DNA of 64,000 nucleotides from an uncultured Pontibacter sp. (GCA_947499125.1 CANMMP010000003.1:62001-126000); one strand, 5' to 3'. Positions 20,001 through 28,220 are shown, counted from the first letter of the stretch. Translations and numbers: made by a program. Notes: generated by a model not told the origin, from the letters alone.

Positions 20001-21433
20001 ATAAAAAGGTTATGAAAAGAGCTGGTAGTAGAAGAACCAGCAATTTCCTTTCCGCCATTATTCATACGTACTGTACTGCTCACCCCTGTAAAAGTGGCAT
20101 TGTTAGTCCAGTTACCGCCTATAGTATGTATAAAATTGTTTCCTGATGTCGAACCTGTAAATACACTGGTTCCTTCAAGCAATACATTTCCAGTTACATT
20201 GATGTTGCCGCGAGCCGTAAATGTTGCACTTCCATTACTTTCAAAGTTACCACCTATAGACATAGCTGCGGCAGGAAGAGTTTTAATACCAGAACCAGTC
20301 AACATCAGGTTACCATATGCAGGGTTAGCAACTATCTGGTTACCGCTTCCATAATATACTACTGTACTGTTCGCACCTAAAGTAACTGCCCTGAAACCTG
20401 GCGAACCCGCCGGAAAGTTGTTAGCATTATCGTTATTACCTATCAATAACTTAGAGGTTCCTTCCAAGCGTAGTTCACCTCCAACAAAAGAACCATTTGC
20501 ACTCCTGTTTAAAGTATAGGTTCCTAAGTCAAGGGTAACTCCGGTTCTTACAATCACATTACCCTGTGCATAATCAGAGTACACGGTTGTGTTGCCCAGT
20601 AAATATTTCGTACCGCTTCCGCTCAACAATATGTTATCGTGTATTGCTGCCACGATGTATTGATCTACACCACCATATTCTATAGTACCGCCCTGGTTAA
20701 TGGTTGATGGAAACCTACCATAATTTCCAGTAAAATTTTGGGTCATTACCTGAATCCATCCAGTAGCTGCTAACACAAAAGCGTCGCTAGTTGTATTTGC
20801 TTGTATGACTTTAAAAGTACCAGGTTGCAACTTACCATTAACCGTAATATTGGTTCCAGTAGTGTTAATCGCAGGTTCCATCGAAATATTGGTTTTCAGG
20901 ATTACTGTACTAGCTTGGGCAACGGTCAGCTTGCTGAAAGAGGTAGTATTCCCCTGTATTTCCTGAGCAGTACCGGAGAGCTCTACAGCTGGAAAATAAT
21001 TTGAGCCCCTATACTTATAAAGTATCTCTGAGTAATCTCCACCATTAACAAAATTTCCCCTTACTACCAGCAGTAGCCCTTCATTTACTAATGTTGCGCC
21101 ACTCTTTATCTGGACGCTACCATGCACAGTAAGTTGAGAGTTGGGGCTTGTTATGGTAACTGAGCCATTCTGTATAATGAGATCATAGCAACTCACACTT
21201 CCTGTGATTTCTGGATCAGTAATTGCCGTGCCATTGATAATAGCAGTGGTCGTACTATTAGGCACCCCATTAGTCCAGCTAGCGTTGGAATTCCAGTTCG
21301 TACTATTACCGGTCCAGGTAGTAAAAGCACCTGTAGTTTGCGCCATCACCTTTGCGACGTGTGCCAGCATAAGGATTGCAAACAGTAATAAGAACCAAAA
21401 AAACTTTTTAATAGGAAGGGTAAAATTTCTCAT
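14087..21433 (-). CDS. giant T9SS-secreted repeat adhesin C (2448 aa)
   Basis: Third member of the tandem adhesin family. Signal peptide 1-31 (FFWFLLLFAILM core, nearly the same as adhesin B, ending VMAQ). The W-x-G/NW module (TTWTGNSTNW, SWTNGVPN) is at 36-58. The first repeat half runs to about residue 900. A linker (LQLQYKQSELAGNPED, VNGLWTLS) leads to a second W/NW module near 958 (FQWVGTYSDKWEVLGNW), then a second repeat half. PLPVELIYF (about 2261), an FnIII-like segment and a type A T9SS sorting domain (FPNPFTDKVRLSI, ending QTIKLIKR) complete it. Expected to reach the cell surface by Sec plus T9SS. The adhesin role is inferred from architecture; no enzymatic domain was seen. Confidence 0.92.
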   Translation of the reverse strand: MRNFTLPIKKFFWFLLLFAILMLAHVAKVMAQTTGAFTTWTGNSTNWNSNASWTNGVPNSTTTAIINGTAITDPEITGSVSCYDLIIQNGSVTITSPNSQLTVHGSVQIKSGATLVNEGLLLVVRGNFVNGGDYSEILYKYRGSNYFPAVELSGTAQEIQGNTTSFSKLTVAQASTVILKTNISMEPAINTTGTNITVNGKLQPGTFKVIQANTTSDAFVLAATGWIQVMTQNFTGNYGRFPSTINQGGTIEYGGVDQYIVAAIHDNILLSGSGTKYLLGNTTVYSDYAQGNVIVRTGVTLDLGTYTLNRSANGSFVGGELRLEGTSKLLIGNNDNANNFPAGSPGFRAVTLGANSTVVYYGSGNQIVANPAYGNLMLTGSGIKTLPAAAMSIGGNFESNGSATFTARGNINVTGNVLLEGTSVFTGSTSGNNFIHTIGGNWTNNATFTGVSSTVRMNNGGKEIAGSSTTSSFHNLFINGNINITASVIDVKGTLQTISTSALTQNVGGTVRLSGASNSIIAGGVDGIKFQNLVVTGAATTASSFIVNEDLTVNTGGSFNATASRITFADNTLEDNDIVNSGTLSLFETRFQGKIGSVSSFSIKSDVTGSGRFTATGGTVTFDGTSTLNNAHDFNNIIINGTHLRLAGSATLGVAGDFTLTSGAFDATFNTPNTVVYNGAASQDVLAATYHNITFTNAGAKTAVGALTVNGNLTINSDATFNAQTHTHTINGNWKNDGIFNHGNGIVAFRGTSNTTITGATTFNQLTINKTSEGVSVTLANADANTAILNMELGELRTGTHRVNVTNTRNGNGWVVGTIRRTHAFAAGQVYAFNGPHTQLHFATVNGVNDVSFTSIEANISDFPSGAAINRSYNILANGDYTGARLQLQYKQSELAGNPEDATLQLYKKIDDAWRAMGRDGNSAVENWVRKNDVQDPPSEPNVNGLWTLSATVSVFQWVGTYSDKWEVLGNWEDITTLPAKPANKYPGAIDIVELGGNDFNFHPTIRANEEVKGIRFWGVEGLNLTLGTGGNLTVGGNIAASGSRSSTSTTDIVHTITVGDNNLTIGGNLTLNDGSAGNNLNITLGTGIINVEGSLDHRGNSTIDLGSGKFNLGGDFLSADNTRFTRGTGEFVYKGSNSQNIGAVTYHHLTIDKTAGVATLNSNQANTIYGNLTVKSGSLAIPEGAHSIMGRITHSGGAFLTGSSEITVHSTWTKEPLADFDAQTSTVIFAGTTAQSIPATTFNNLTINRGNITLPVTLAGNVSVKSTLSIANGLVELGNNTINRSAQGGNFYLLGNSTLTLTGSNFPALYNNNTIDATTTVRYIGTDAQDIRPVAYGNLELINGGTNAKRLMNATEVRGNLKIGGSASLNGNEQTLTLRGHFTNGGSFNPGPYAEDGKTAPNGRVVLASTGGVEKLFSGNPISINNLLVEKNSRYRFETGVTIQGDLEINGISNVDPTSGVFDYTNNGSLHAGANNVSVAGNFRNQGILRSNGEAKFMGTREQLIQLLAPIVPGDGGKAPTVEFAGFVPPVLNSSASPTFGSVTISNIGGVTTSQPWTALGSFVVMSDAKFHGGGFTHTFGTAFTNYGDVTSSGVINFLPQDLKQESSPGVLMTEFPFTFRATQASSFVSTGTLTFGSGKQIKLQGVSSGKLNNLVIATTLAPIVTVITPSWDIQGDMTIMPTAVFNGADGHNFRIGGNLINNGTFNATGSDVELRALRTEGTEPVTIIPSVISGSGAFAFRNLKISEKAKARLESNITLSGNLQHEGTELNALTAEVNFTGTGASTINATVEGKINLGYLKVSKTDAGKVTLGANVEDLVNVQVLSGELDLTNKDLVRNAIFEESSLVSELKVSDGATLRAGKLGTTSQLQLDKFTFEPTSTVEYYGGTAYADIQAVLSEQYGHLKLSNISTKTFNAGHAKIAGNFTIENEAKVVTPQTIEYNGSMAQAVAAIDYKDLMLSNTGAKVLASGVTGVSGALTRSGTAAFDAITNNTTVNYNGALAQSVFPDKYYNLALSNIGNKSFTGTTSIANAFDIVDITKTDLSADNTIDFNGSVTQAIPGLNYKNLSVSGSGTKNLTGNAHIEDKLSFVTSLNDDMLLNTTNYEIVLAELAQLEGEVNARRIVGTIKTTRPVLTGDPTDFGGIGIEIMPQVNAGLSTMTRITGMAGVQDGNSVARTFRFEPEMGKGKFNATIAASYFSAELNSSHVESELQLLGSIGPGFGWYAISEAEDLDMDFQKITTSEVNNINYLTFSSSRTQPLPVELIYFKAVKSGNLAVLTWETASEQNNQGFEVQVSSDGKNYQNIGFVESKGGTSSVKRSYTYADTRNGKTGMQYYRLRQVDYDGTYKFYGPRTVSFGTVANTSIVAFPNPFTDKVRLSISAVQAGKAKLTLRNIAGQELMKQEQMVETGSSELEVKLSEVLPQGLYLLTVELDGIMQTIKLIKR

Positions 21434-22064
21434 AAGCTACTGTAAAACAAGTATATCAGTCTAATATTTTGTTGACACTTCTTAATTAAAGCACATTTTC
21501 TCAACTACAGGACCTAATTAACACATTTAAAGAGTTTATAACTTTATTTATAAAATGGGCTTTTAAAGGCCTTTTTCATTAAATATGAGCTACCTGGCAT
21601 GCATAGCTAAAAATTGTCTTAAATTGCCAAATCCAGTCACTTAACCTCTTTATTATTGTACTAATCAAATCCATCTATCTGAGTACTATTGAAGTTAGAC
21701 CCATAATCACAAATACTCAAAATATTTTTTTTCTAAAACAGCCTGTTTTTACCTGCACTACAAATCATACTACCCCTATTGCATCTAAACCTCATTTACA
21801 GGCTGTAGAGTGCAATTAAAAAAGTTACACTTAATGGAAAATTAATTTTTTTTCATAAAATATAGACATTCATAAATATTAAATTTTCAACATATATGAT
21901 TATTCTGCGCTAATGTTTAAACATTTAAAATATATCAGAATCCGCTATCTCTATAAAATATCTCAATTGTTATAATTCTCTTAACAGGCTTATATATAGC
22001 ACGTTTCTTATTGTCTGATTTATTTGCTTATTTAAGGGTTCAATTAATCCGAAACTTTTAGCTC
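21434..22064. other. AT-rich divergent intergenic region
   Basis: About 630 nt between the divergent giant adhesin C and antiporter genes. Very AT-rich, with no open frame that looks coding. It must hold both promoters, but only partial -7 look-alikes (for example TATACTTG at 21455-21448, minus) were seen. Confidence 0.5.
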
Positions 22065-24032
22065 ATGAAGCTATCTTACTTATTCGCCAGCTTGTTTATG
22101 CTGGTACTTACTGCGCAAAACGCGCTGGGGCAGGCAAACTATAAATCCGAAATAAAAGAGCTGCAGATACAAGCCCTGAACGACACCACTTTTACTCTTC
22201 AAACCTTATCAGCTGATAGCAAAACCATACCTTATAACGGTGTGCTGCCTATTCGTGTAAATGGCGAGCTACAGCAGGCAACGCTTACTAACGGCAAAAC
22301 CCAGATCGTTACCGCTGAGCGGCCGGACTTACTGCAGGTCTCTGTAAACCTCGAGTCTCATACACTGGCGCGTATTTACCGCATTGGCGAAGACCGAAGT
22401 GTTTCTGAGTTCCCGTTGTGGCTCTCTATACTTCCTCCGTTGCTGGCCATTTTGCTCGCGCTTATTTTCCGGGAGGTATTGTTAGCTCTTTTTGCGGGTA
22501 TCTGGGCAGGCAGCTTCGTTATTTATGGGCTTTCCTTTAAATCCATCTTTACTGGCTTACTGGCTATTGCCGATACTTACCTGGTAAAGTCGCTCACCGA
22601 CAGCGACCACGTATCTGTTATACTTTTCTCGATGCTGATAGGCGGCATGGTGGCCATCATCTCTAAAAATGGTGGCATGGCAGGGGTTGTAAATATACTC
22701 TCGCGCTATGCTAAATCGGCCAGGAGCTCGCAACTGGTAACATGGGCATTGGGTATAGCTATATTTTTTGATGATTATGCCAATACACTTATAGTTGGCA
22801 ACACGATGCGCCCGGTTACGGACAAGCACCTGGTGTCGCGCGAGAAGCTGGCTTATATTGTGGACAGCACTGCCGCACCTGTAGCGGCTATAGCCTTTGT
22901 TACAACCTGGATCGGGGCCGAACTGGGCTACATTAAAGATGCCGCACTTAGCCTGGGTATAAACGAAGGAGCTTACTCACTATTCTTCCACTCCCTGGAA
23001 TATGCTTACTACCCGGTGCTCACCCTACTGTTTATGCTGATGCTGATACTGATGCGTCGTGATTTTGGCCCTATGCACCGTGCCGAGACCCGCGCTATGG
23101 AAACCGGCGAAGTGAGCGCAACTAAACTTAGCGGTGCCGGAGAAGAAAAGCAGCGAATGGAAATGGCTGAGTTCGAACCTATAGATGAGAACCGTACCCG
23201 CTCCATTAATGCCCTGCTACCTGTAGCTGTTGTCATTTTAGGCACCATTATCGGGTTGCTTTATACGGGCTACTCAGCCGACACCTGGGCTGATGACTCA
23301 GTTGGGTTCTTCCGTAAGCTTTCTATAACTATCGGCGATGCTAATTCCTATATCGCCCTGATCTGGGCTTCGTTAAGTGGTGTGCTGGTAGCCATTGCCC
23401 TAACTTTAGGTCAGCGTATCATGTCGCTTTACGAAACCATGGAATCGTTGACGACTGGTTTTAAGACCATGCTTCCAGCTATACTTATACTTGTACTGGC
23501 CTGGTCGTTGGCTGAGGTTACAAAAGAGCTTTATACAGCCGAATACCTTACCTCTTTGTTCTCCGGTAATATTTCACCGCAATTCTTACCTGAAATTACC
23601 TTCTTCCTGGCGGCGATCATTGCTTTTTCAACAGGGTCGAGTTGGGGAACGATGGCTATACTTTACCCGCTCATGATGCCCGCTGCCTGGTACGTTTGCC
23701 AGCAACAGGGCATGAGCTTAGATGAGACGATGCCGATCATCTATAATGTAATTTCAGTAGTGCTGGCCGGTGCCGTATTCGGTGACCACTGTTCACCAAT
23801 TTCAGATACAACCATACTTAGCTCGCTGGCATCTGGCTGCAACCACATCGACCACGTTAAAACCCAGCTGCCTTATGCTGTTACAGTAGCTTTAGTGGCT
23901 AACCTGGTTTGTACTAACCTATCGAGCTGGGGTGTGCACTGGTTGCTGGTATATGTTATAGGTGCTGTTATACTTTGGGGAATCATTAAGTTCTTCGCCA
24001 AGCCTTATAAGTTGCAGGAAGCTGTGAGTTAG
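22065..24032 (+). CDS. NhaC-family Na+/H+ antiporter with secreted N-terminal domain
   Basis: Inner-membrane antiporter of the NhaC family, expected to exchange Na+ (or an organic substrate) for H+. The membrane part (about 120-650) carries the family signature FFDDYANTLIVGNTMRPVTD (about 230-250) and later motifs (STGSSWGTMAILYP, GDHCSPISDTT), with roughly a dozen hydrophobic helices. Unusually, residues 1-23 look like a cleavable signal peptide (ending ALGQA), followed by about 95 residues of soluble sequence before the first antiporter helix, so that domain should lie in the periplasm. The total of 655 aa exceeds the usual 450-530. It is followed after 29 nt by a small membrane gene in the same direction. 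Confidence 0.88.
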   Translation: MKLSYLFASLFMLVLTAQNALGQANYKSEIKELQIQALNDTTFTLQTLSADSKTIPYNGVLPIRVNGELQQATLTNGKTQIVTAERPDLLQVSVNLESHTLARIYRIGEDRSVSEFPLWLSILPPLLAILLALIFREVLLALFAGIWAGSFVIYGLSFKSIFTGLLAIADTYLVKSLTDSDHVSVILFSMLIGGMVAIISKNGGMAGVVNILSRYAKSARSSQLVTWALGIAIFFDDYANTLIVGNTMRPVTDKHLVSREKLAYIVDSTAAPVAAIAFVTTWIGAELGYIKDAALSLGINEGAYSLFFHSLEYAYYPVLTLLFMLMLILMRRDFGPMHRAETRAMETGEVSATKLSGAGEEKQRMEMAEFEPIDENRTRSINALLPVAVVILGTIIGLLYTGYSADTWADDSVGFFRKLSITIGDANSYIALIWASLSGVLVAIALTLGQRIMSLYETMESLTTGFKTMLPAILILVLAWSLAEVTKELYTAEYLTSLFSGNISPQFLPEITFFLAAIIAFSTGSSWGTMAILYPLMMPAAWYVCQQQGMSLDETMPIIYNVISVVLAGAVFGDHCSPISDTTILSSLASGCNHIDHVKTQLPYAVTVALVANLVCTNLSSWGVHWLLVYVIGAVILWGIIKFFAKPYKLQEAVS

Positions 24033-24061
24033 AGTAAGTTAAGCTATCAAAACTATAATGC

Positions 24062-24538
24062 ATGATACCAGCCCTACAGGAACGACCGGACATTGCAACT
24101 GACCTGAGCGCAAAGAAAGAACTCAGGCACCTGCAGCTGCTTATAGATGCTATTGATCGCAAAACTGTACCAGCTGCCCAGGAAGCAACTATAACGGAAA
24201 TGGTACAACGTATTAATCAGTTTGAGGGCCCGGTTCCGCAACTGGGCGGCCTGGCAAAACAAACGCACAAACAGATACTGGAATTACTCGAAAAAGACCT
24301 GAAAATAGTACCTCAAAAGCATTACACTAAAAAGTGGATGGTGATGGGTATGGCGCTGGGTTTACCATTCGGAGTTGTATACGCTACTGCATTAGATAAT
24401 ATGGCGTTTTCAGGGATTGGCCTGCCAATTGGAATGGGTGTCGGTATTGCTATTGGTGCCTCTATGGATAAAAAAGTAGTCGCAGAAGATCGCCAACTGG
24501 ATATTGAATATCAGTCAGAAACGACCATCAAACTATAA
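24062..24538 (+). CDS. hypothetical membrane protein (158 aa)
   Basis: Family not recognised. Residues 1-100 are polar and helical, with a possible coiled coil (LRHLQLLIDAIDRK, QILELLEKDLK). Residues about 108-150 form a glycine-rich hydrophobic hairpin (GMALGLPFGVVYATAL, GIGLPIGMGVGIAIGA) that probably makes two membrane helices. It lies 29 nt after the antiporter gene and is probably co-transcribed. It ends in CTATAA, part of an inverted repeat shared with the converging gene. Confidence 0.65.
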   Translation: MIPALQERPDIATDLSAKKELRHLQLLIDAIDRKTVPAAQEATITEMVQRINQFEGPVPQLGGLAKQTHKQILELLEKDLKIVPQKHYTKKWMVMGMALGLPFGVVYATALDNMAFSGIGLPIGMGVGIAIGASMDKKVVAEDRQLDIEYQSETTIKL

Positions 24539-24557
24539 CTCAGCAGAATTTATAGTT
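24531..24557. terminator. inverted repeat made of two converging stop regions
   Basis: AACTATAA (24531-24538) and TTATAGTT (24550-24557) form an 8-bp stem with an 11-nt loop. The arms contain the stop codons of the plus-strand and minus-strand genes. A terminator role is possible, but the stem is AT-rich and has no clear T-tract. Confidence 0.4.
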
Positions 24558-25485
24558 CGATTTCGTAAAAGTCGTGGGTTATGGTTCTGGCTCCGAAACT
24601 CTCCTTAAACCGTGCCAGGTTATAGTTTAGTACCTGCCCCTGCTGCTCCGTTGAGATCCCAAAACTGAAGTACTTCTTATAGTTGTATACTTTAGAGGTC
24701 AACTCATTAAAAAGCAGGTCAAGGGCTGCTACGTTTTTACCTTCCTCAGTTGCTGCTATGTATTGGCAATGGGCTACCTGAGGCGTTTCAAATACTATAG
24801 TTCCGGCCAATAGTTGGTTTGCCTTGTAAGCTTCGTATAGTTTAATGTTCTCCGGAAAAATCTTTGCAAGCCTCGTTATCTCTTCTGCTGTATGGGCCGG
24901 TTTCAGGTTATACTTTGTTTCCAGCACCTCCGCCTCTACCTGCATAAACTCCTCGTAATCTATACTTTGTTTTATAGTTAACCCGCTCTCCTGTGCAGTT
25001 TTTAATTTGCGTTGGCGGAGCTGAGTTAAGGGCAACTTCTCATTTAAAAGTATAACCGAATTCACATCGCGGCGAACCAACCTGGCACCAAGTTTAAACA
25101 AAGCATACAGGTCTTCTTCGGTGGGGTAACTATGGTAAATGTGTGGAATAGCTTTATAGTATAGCTTTTTAAAGTTATGCTGCTGCAGGTATAAAACGAT
25201 AGCTTTAAGCACCTCTATCGCCAGTTCAGCTTTCATTGCCTGCCCATACACCAGCCCGCCATACGATAAGCCGCCATGGCTTTGTAACTCCTGCCCAGCT
25301 TCATTAGCCGGCAACACAGCCAGCAACTTCTCTTTATAATATACAAGCAGCGAATGATCTGTGAAGCGGTCTTCGTGGTACTCTATAAAGTTACGCTGCA
25401 ACATAAAGGTGCCGTTGCGCGAGGCTGCTACAAAGGCATCCCAGGCTACTTTATATGTTGCGTTATACTTTACTATTTCAACCAT
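24550..25485 (-). CDS. GNAT/FemAB-like acyltransferase-fold protein
   Basis: About 311 aa from the ATG at 25485; an upstream in-frame TTG at 25503 would add six residues but is the weaker start. The sequence resembles FemAB/GNAT-type proteins that move acyl or aminoacyl groups: an N-terminal half with LLVYYKEKLLAVLPANE and GGLSYGGLVYG, and a C-terminal acetyltransferase-like fold (YEAYKANQLLAGTIVFE, HCQYIAATEEG, ALDLLFNELTSK). The substrate is unknown. It follows the histidine kinase by about 30 nt in the same direction and is probably in its operon. Confidence 0.6.
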   Translation of the reverse strand: MVEIVKYNATYKVAWDAFVAASRNGTFMLQRNFIEYHEDRFTDHSLLVYYKEKLLAVLPANEAGQELQSHGGLSYGGLVYGQAMKAELAIEVLKAIVLYLQQHNFKKLYYKAIPHIYHSYPTEEDLYALFKLGARLVRRDVNSVILLNEKLPLTQLRQRKLKTAQESGLTIKQSIDYEEFMQVEAEVLETKYNLKPAHTAEEITRLAKIFPENIKLYEAYKANQLLAGTIVFETPQVAHCQYIAATEEGKNVAALDLLFNELTSKVYNYKKYFSFGISTEQQGQVLNYNLARFKESFGARTITHDFYEIEL

Positions 25486-25516
25486 TCTGTTGGCAAATGA
25501 CAAAAGGCAATTAGAA

Positions 25517-26698
25517 TCAGCGATTCAGTACAATTCTGAAAGTAGTGCCCTTTCCGGGTTCCGACCACTTTACATATAGCCTGCCCTGGTGATAGTTATC
25601 TATAATCCGCTTGGCAAGCGCCAGGCCTAATCCCCAACCTCGCTTTTTAGTAGTATAACCCGGCAGAAACACCGAATCTATCTTACTTTTCGGGATGCCT
25701 TTACCGGTGTCCGTAATATCCAACGCGATACTGCTTTTACCAACTAACAATAATTGCAAGGTTATACTTCCTCGCCCTTCCATGGCATCAACAGCATTTT
25801 TACAGATGTTCTCGATCACCCAATCAAATAGTGGCACGTTAATTTTGGCTGTAATATCCTCCGAAAAAGAAGTTAACACCTGCATTTCTACTTTACTTGA
25901 GATGCGGTTCTGCAGGTAATTAATAGCATTTTGAGTTACCTGGAATACATTTTCGTCGCGGAGCAATGGCACAGAACCAATATTGGAGAAGCGCTCGGTT
26001 ATAACTTCCAGCCTGCGTATGTCTTTCCAGAGTTCGGCAACTATAGGTTCGTTCTCAAATTTGGGGCTTGCCTTCATATACTCATACCAGGCCATTAACG
26101 ACGATAGCGGCGTACCCAGCTGGTGCGCTGTTTCCTTGGCAAGGCCAACCCAAACCCTGTTCTGCTCTGCCTTGCGCGAATAACTAAAAGCGAAGTAGGC
26201 CATCAAAGCAAAACAGGCTATTACCATCAGCTGCACATACGGGTAGTAACGCAGTTGCGAGAGCAGGTCCGAGTCTTTGTAAAAAACATAGTTAACAGAG
26301 CCCTCTGCCCAGGGTACCACGATCGGGGCATGCTGGGCCTTCATTTTCTCGATCTGGCGTTGCAGCAACTCGTTTACTTTCTCGGGGTCGTTTGCAATTA
26401 ATTCGGGGATATCGATGTTTTTAGAGTCCAGTATGTTCTCGTTCTCATCGGTAAGTATAACCGGCACTGTGGTGTTAGCCGAAAGTATCTCCTCTTCTAT
26501 AAACACGATATTGTCGTCGGAAGGGGCATTTATCATGTAGCGAAGGCCCTTTGCGTACAGCTGTACCAACTCCTGCTCTCGTTCTGATAACTTACTTACC
26601 AGAATATTGGTATAGACAATAGTTGCGCCTCCAATTATGAGGGCAATTATTACAACTATAAACTTTATCCTGTTTTTCTGAGAATAGATGGGTAGCAT
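25517..26698 (-). CDS. membrane sensor histidine kinase
   Basis: 393-aa two-component sensor kinase in the inner membrane. Helices at about 12-34 and 153-174 flank an extracytoplasmic sensor of about 120 residues. The phospho-acceptor is His192 (AKETAHQLGTPLSSL). The ATPase domain has the N box (ENICKNAVDAMEG), the G1 box (DTGKGIPKSKID) and the G2 box (GWGLGLALAKRII). No HAMP motif is evident and no response regulator gene is adjacent, so its partner lies elsewhere. It is divergent from hemA. Confidence 0.9.
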   Translation of the reverse strand: MLPIYSQKNRIKFIVVIIALIIGGATIVYTNILVSKLSEREQELVQLYAKGLRYMINAPSDDNIVFIEEEILSANTTVPVILTDENENILDSKNIDIPELIANDPEKVNELLQRQIEKMKAQHAPIVVPWAEGSVNYVFYKDSDLLSQLRYYPYVQLMVIACFALMAYFAFSYSRKAEQNRVWVGLAKETAHQLGTPLSSLMAWYEYMKASPKFENEPIVAELWKDIRRLEVITERFSNIGSVPLLRDENVFQVTQNAINYLQNRISSKVEMQVLTSFSEDITAKINVPLFDWVIENICKNAVDAMEGRGSITLQLLLVGKSSIALDITDTGKGIPKSKIDSVFLPGYTTKKRGWGLGLALAKRIIDNYHQGRLYVKWSEPGKGTTFRIVLNR

Positions 26699-26780
26699 GC
26701 AGGAAACACGAAAATTATTTGAATTTAGTATAAATTAAGTAATAAGGGCAAGTAAGTTTTATTTTTGACAAATCTAACTG

Positions 26781-26788
26781 TAAATTTG
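26781..26788 (+). promoter_or_regulatory. -7 element upstream of hemA
   Basis: TAAATTTG matches the Bacteroidota -7 consensus TAnnTTTG. It would place transcription start near 26795, 18 nt before the ATG at 26813. No TTG lies at the standard 19-nt spacing; one at 26765-26767 is too close. Confidence 0.45.
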
Positions 26789-26812
26789 CACTTTAGTATT
26801 TCTACAGCCATT

Positions 26813-28087
26813 ATGCTACAGAACTTTAAAGCAATCAGCCTGTCGTACAAAAAAGCTCCGCTTGACATCCGGGAACTGATTGCCTTAGATGAGAATTCGT
26901 GCAAGCACTATTTACAGGCGCTCAAAAATTTTATTCAGGCGTCTGATATCCTGGTACTTTCTACCTGCAACCGTACCGAAGTATACTATAACTCCGACAC
27001 CGACTATAGCCGCGAAATTGTAAAGCTATTGGGCATAACCAAAGGCATCAACAACATTTCGCAATATCTCGATTATTTCACGATCATAACTGAGCACGAC
27101 GATGCGGTACAGCATCTGTTTGATGTTTCGATGGGACTGGAGTCGCAGGTGGTGGGTGATATGCAAATTGCAAACCAGGCAAAGCAAGCTTACCAGTGGG
27201 CAGCTGATAACGAAACTGCCGGCCCGTTCCTGCACCGCCTGATGCACACCATCTTCTTTACAAATAAGCGTGTAGTGCAGGAAACTGCTTTCCGCGATGG
27301 CGCAGCATCTACCTCTTATGCTGCCGTAGAATTAATTGAAGAACTTACCACTGATATAGTTGACCCTAAAATTCTGGTAGTAGGCCTTGGCGAAATTGGC
27401 GCCGATGTTTGCCGCAACCTGAAAGACAGCGACTATAACCACGTAACTATAACCAACCGCACCAAGTCAAAAGCACAGGCCCTGGCCGAAGAGTGCAACA
27501 TGCAGGTGCTTCCTTTCGAGGAAATTGTACAAGGCCTGAAAGAAGCTGATGTAATTATTTCGTCGGTTGCCCGCGATACGCCTTTCTTTACAAAAGAGAT
27601 GATACAGCGACTGGATGTACTCACCTTTAAGTTTTTTATAGACCTATCGGTGCCGCGCAGTGTAGAAGCTGATGTGGAAAGTATACCTGGTGTGCTGGTT
27701 TATAATATCGATACAATACAGAATAAGGCTTCGGAGGCATTACAGCAACGCATTAATGCTATTCCTAAGGTAAAAGCGATCATTACAGAATCTATTGAGC
27801 AGTTCAACGACTGGTCGAAGGAGATGGTGGTGTCGCCAACTATAAATAAGCTGAAGAACGCGCTCGAAGCTATCCGCCAGGAAGAAATAGCGCGTTACAT
27901 GAAAAAGCTTGGCCCGGAAGAAGCAAAGCACATCGATAACATTACTAAATCGATGATGCAAAAAATTATTAAACTTCCGGTACTACAATTAAAAGCAGCC
28001 TGCAAGCGTGGCGAGGCCGAGACTTTAATAGACCTGCTGAACGACCTGTTCAACCTCGAAAATCAATCTGAAGAAATTAAATTATAA
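26813..28087 (+). CDS. hemA: glutamyl-tRNA reductase
   Basis: Catalyses NADPH-dependent reduction of glutamyl-tRNA to glutamate-1-semialdehyde, the first step of C5 tetrapyrrole synthesis. 424 aa. The catalytic cysteine is in LSTCNRTEVYYN (Cys52), followed by the family motifs GLESQVVGDMQI and a Rossmann segment LVVGLGEIGADVCRNL; the C-terminal helices give dimerization. I chose the ATG at 26813 over an in-frame ATG at 26765 because the protein family starts at LQNFKAIS and the earlier start would lie upstream of the -7 element. No other heme gene is adjacent. Confidence 0.95.
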   Translation: MLQNFKAISLSYKKAPLDIRELIALDENSCKHYLQALKNFIQASDILVLSTCNRTEVYYNSDTDYSREIVKLLGITKGINNISQYLDYFTIITEHDDAVQHLFDVSMGLESQVVGDMQIANQAKQAYQWAADNETAGPFLHRLMHTIFFTNKRVVQETAFRDGAASTSYAAVELIEELTTDIVDPKILVVGLGEIGADVCRNLKDSDYNHVTITNRTKSKAQALAEECNMQVLPFEEIVQGLKEADVIISSVARDTPFFTKEMIQRLDVLTFKFFIDLSVPRSVEADVESIPGVLVYNIDTIQNKASEALQQRINAIPKVKAIITESIEQFNDWSKEMVVSPTINKLKNALEAIRQEEIARYMKKLGPEEAKHIDNITKSMMQKIIKLPVLQLKAACKRGEAETLIDLLNDLFNLENQSEEIKL

Positions 28088-28133
28088 CACTATAGAAATA
28101 AGTGAATAGCTTATTTTATTTAGTGAACGAAAA

Positions 28134-28184
28134 AGCCAAAGGCTTCCGTTAGCTCAAAATTTAGCTAAAACGGAAGCCTTTGGC
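28134..28184 (-). terminator. long hairpin terminator between hemA and arsR
   Basis: GCCAAAGGCTTCCGTT (28135-28150) pairs perfectly with AACGGAAGCCTTTGGC; a further AGCT/AGCT pairs after a 2-nt bulge. On the minus strand it is followed by TTTTT, so it best serves the ArsR-type gene. It may also stop hemA read-through. Confidence 0.75.
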
Positions 28185-28220
28185 GCTTCTGAATAAACTG
28201 ACTATAGGTAAGTGCTATTG

